Assembly: GCA_900552085.1 (NCBI GenBank)
Contig: URYB01000137.1
Coordinates: 1-7,082, forward strand
Reading direction: 5' to 3'
From: an uncultured Lachnobacterium sp.
GTDB lineage: Bacteria > Bacillota > Clostridia > Lachnospirales > Lachnospiraceae
Length of the DNA: 7,082 bases
Shown here one piece after another: positions 6,746 to 7,082 of the stretch; positions within the stretch are counted from its first letter, which is position 1; every line of letters begins with the position of its first letter. A program made the position numbers and the translations under genes. The notes under the pieces were generated by a model that searched no databases, was not told where the DNA came from, and saw only the letters and a list, made by a program, of their open reading frames with translations.

Positions 6746-7082
6746 ATGAAGACATTCAAAAAAGTGTTAGCTTCAACTCTTGCTGCTGCAATGGTTGTTA
6801 CAGCTTTACCTGTAACTCCTGCAAATGCTGCTGCAGATCCGAAGCTTAGCGCAACAAAGGCTACCTTATACACAGGTCAGTCTAAGACAATCAAAGTTAC
6901 AACTCCAAAGACTTGGAAGAGTGTAAAGACAACAGTTTCTTCTAACAAGAAATCTGTTGCAACAGTAAAGAAAAATTCTACAAAGAAGTTTACTGTTAAG
7001 GCTGTTAAGGCTGGTACAGCAAAAGTTACTGTTAAGGTAACTGCTAAGAAGGCTAAGAAGACAGTTAAGAAGACATTAAAGG
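6746..7082 (+). CDS. Secreted lysine-rich Ig-like (Big_2-type) surface protein, 5' part
   Basis: Only the first 112 codons are inside the window. The ATG follows GAGAGG (6733-6738) with a 7-base gap. Residues 1-28 form a signal peptide: basic start MKTFKK, hydrophobic core, and an ANA cleavage site at 26-28, so the protein is exported. Residues about 33-98 match the bacterial Ig-like group 2 pattern: a Trp at 57, SSN at 65-67, SVATV at 70-74, and a closing VKAVKAGTAKVTV at 84-96. Big_2 domains usually occur in tandem in cell-wall or S-layer-like and adhesion proteins, so more repeats probably follow. The mature part visible (84 residues) has 24 Lys, no Arg, no Glu and one Asp, plus about 20% Thr, making it strikingly basic. 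Codons shift toward GCT, GTT and ACT, unlike the GCA/GTA/ACA bias of purL, which suggests high expression. Its exact role (surface layer, adhesin, polysaccharide binding) cannot be told. Confidence 0.85.
   Translation, partial: MKTFKKVLASTLAAAMVVTALPVTPANAAADPKLSATKATLYTGQSKTIKVTTPKTWKSVKTTVSSNKKSVATVKKNSTKKFTVKAVKAGTAKVTVKVTAKKAKKTVKKTLK

Overview
The window looks like a chromosomal segment of a Firmicutes/Clostridia bacterium, most likely Lachnospiraceae (Roseburia or Agathobacter/Eubacterium rectale type). This is inferred from the single-chain clostridial form of PurL, the style of the chemoreceptor, the AT-rich intergenic DNA with clean rho-independent terminators, and a secreted lysine-rich Ig-like (Big_2) protein. 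No search was run, so genus is a guess.

Layout, all on the + strand: (1) 1-3374, the 3' nine-tenths of purL (purine biosynthesis), cut by the left edge and followed by a strong hairpin terminator at 3410-3454. (2) 3455-3619, a short intergenic region with a sigma-A-type promoter and an exact 14-nt direct repeat. (3) 3620-6109, a complete methyl-accepting chemotaxis protein with a large extracellular sensor region, followed by a hairpin terminator at 6153-6197. (4) 6198-6745, about 550 bases without a convincing protein gene: an A/T-tract-rich segment, a good sigma-A promoter (6292-6320), and a leader of about 420 nt that can form a series of local hairpins. (5) 6746-7082, the 5' end of a secreted, extremely lysine-rich Ig-like surface protein, cut by the right edge.

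The three genes look like three separate transcription units. Each junction has a terminator and then a new promoter, and there is no functional link among purine synthesis, chemotaxis and the surface protein. The part most worth a second look is the long, possibly structured leader between the strong-looking promoter and the surface-protein gene. Parts of it also read as protein in two frames, so a decayed small gene is the competing explanation. No CRISPR array, insertion sequence, tRNA, rRNA or phage gene was seen.
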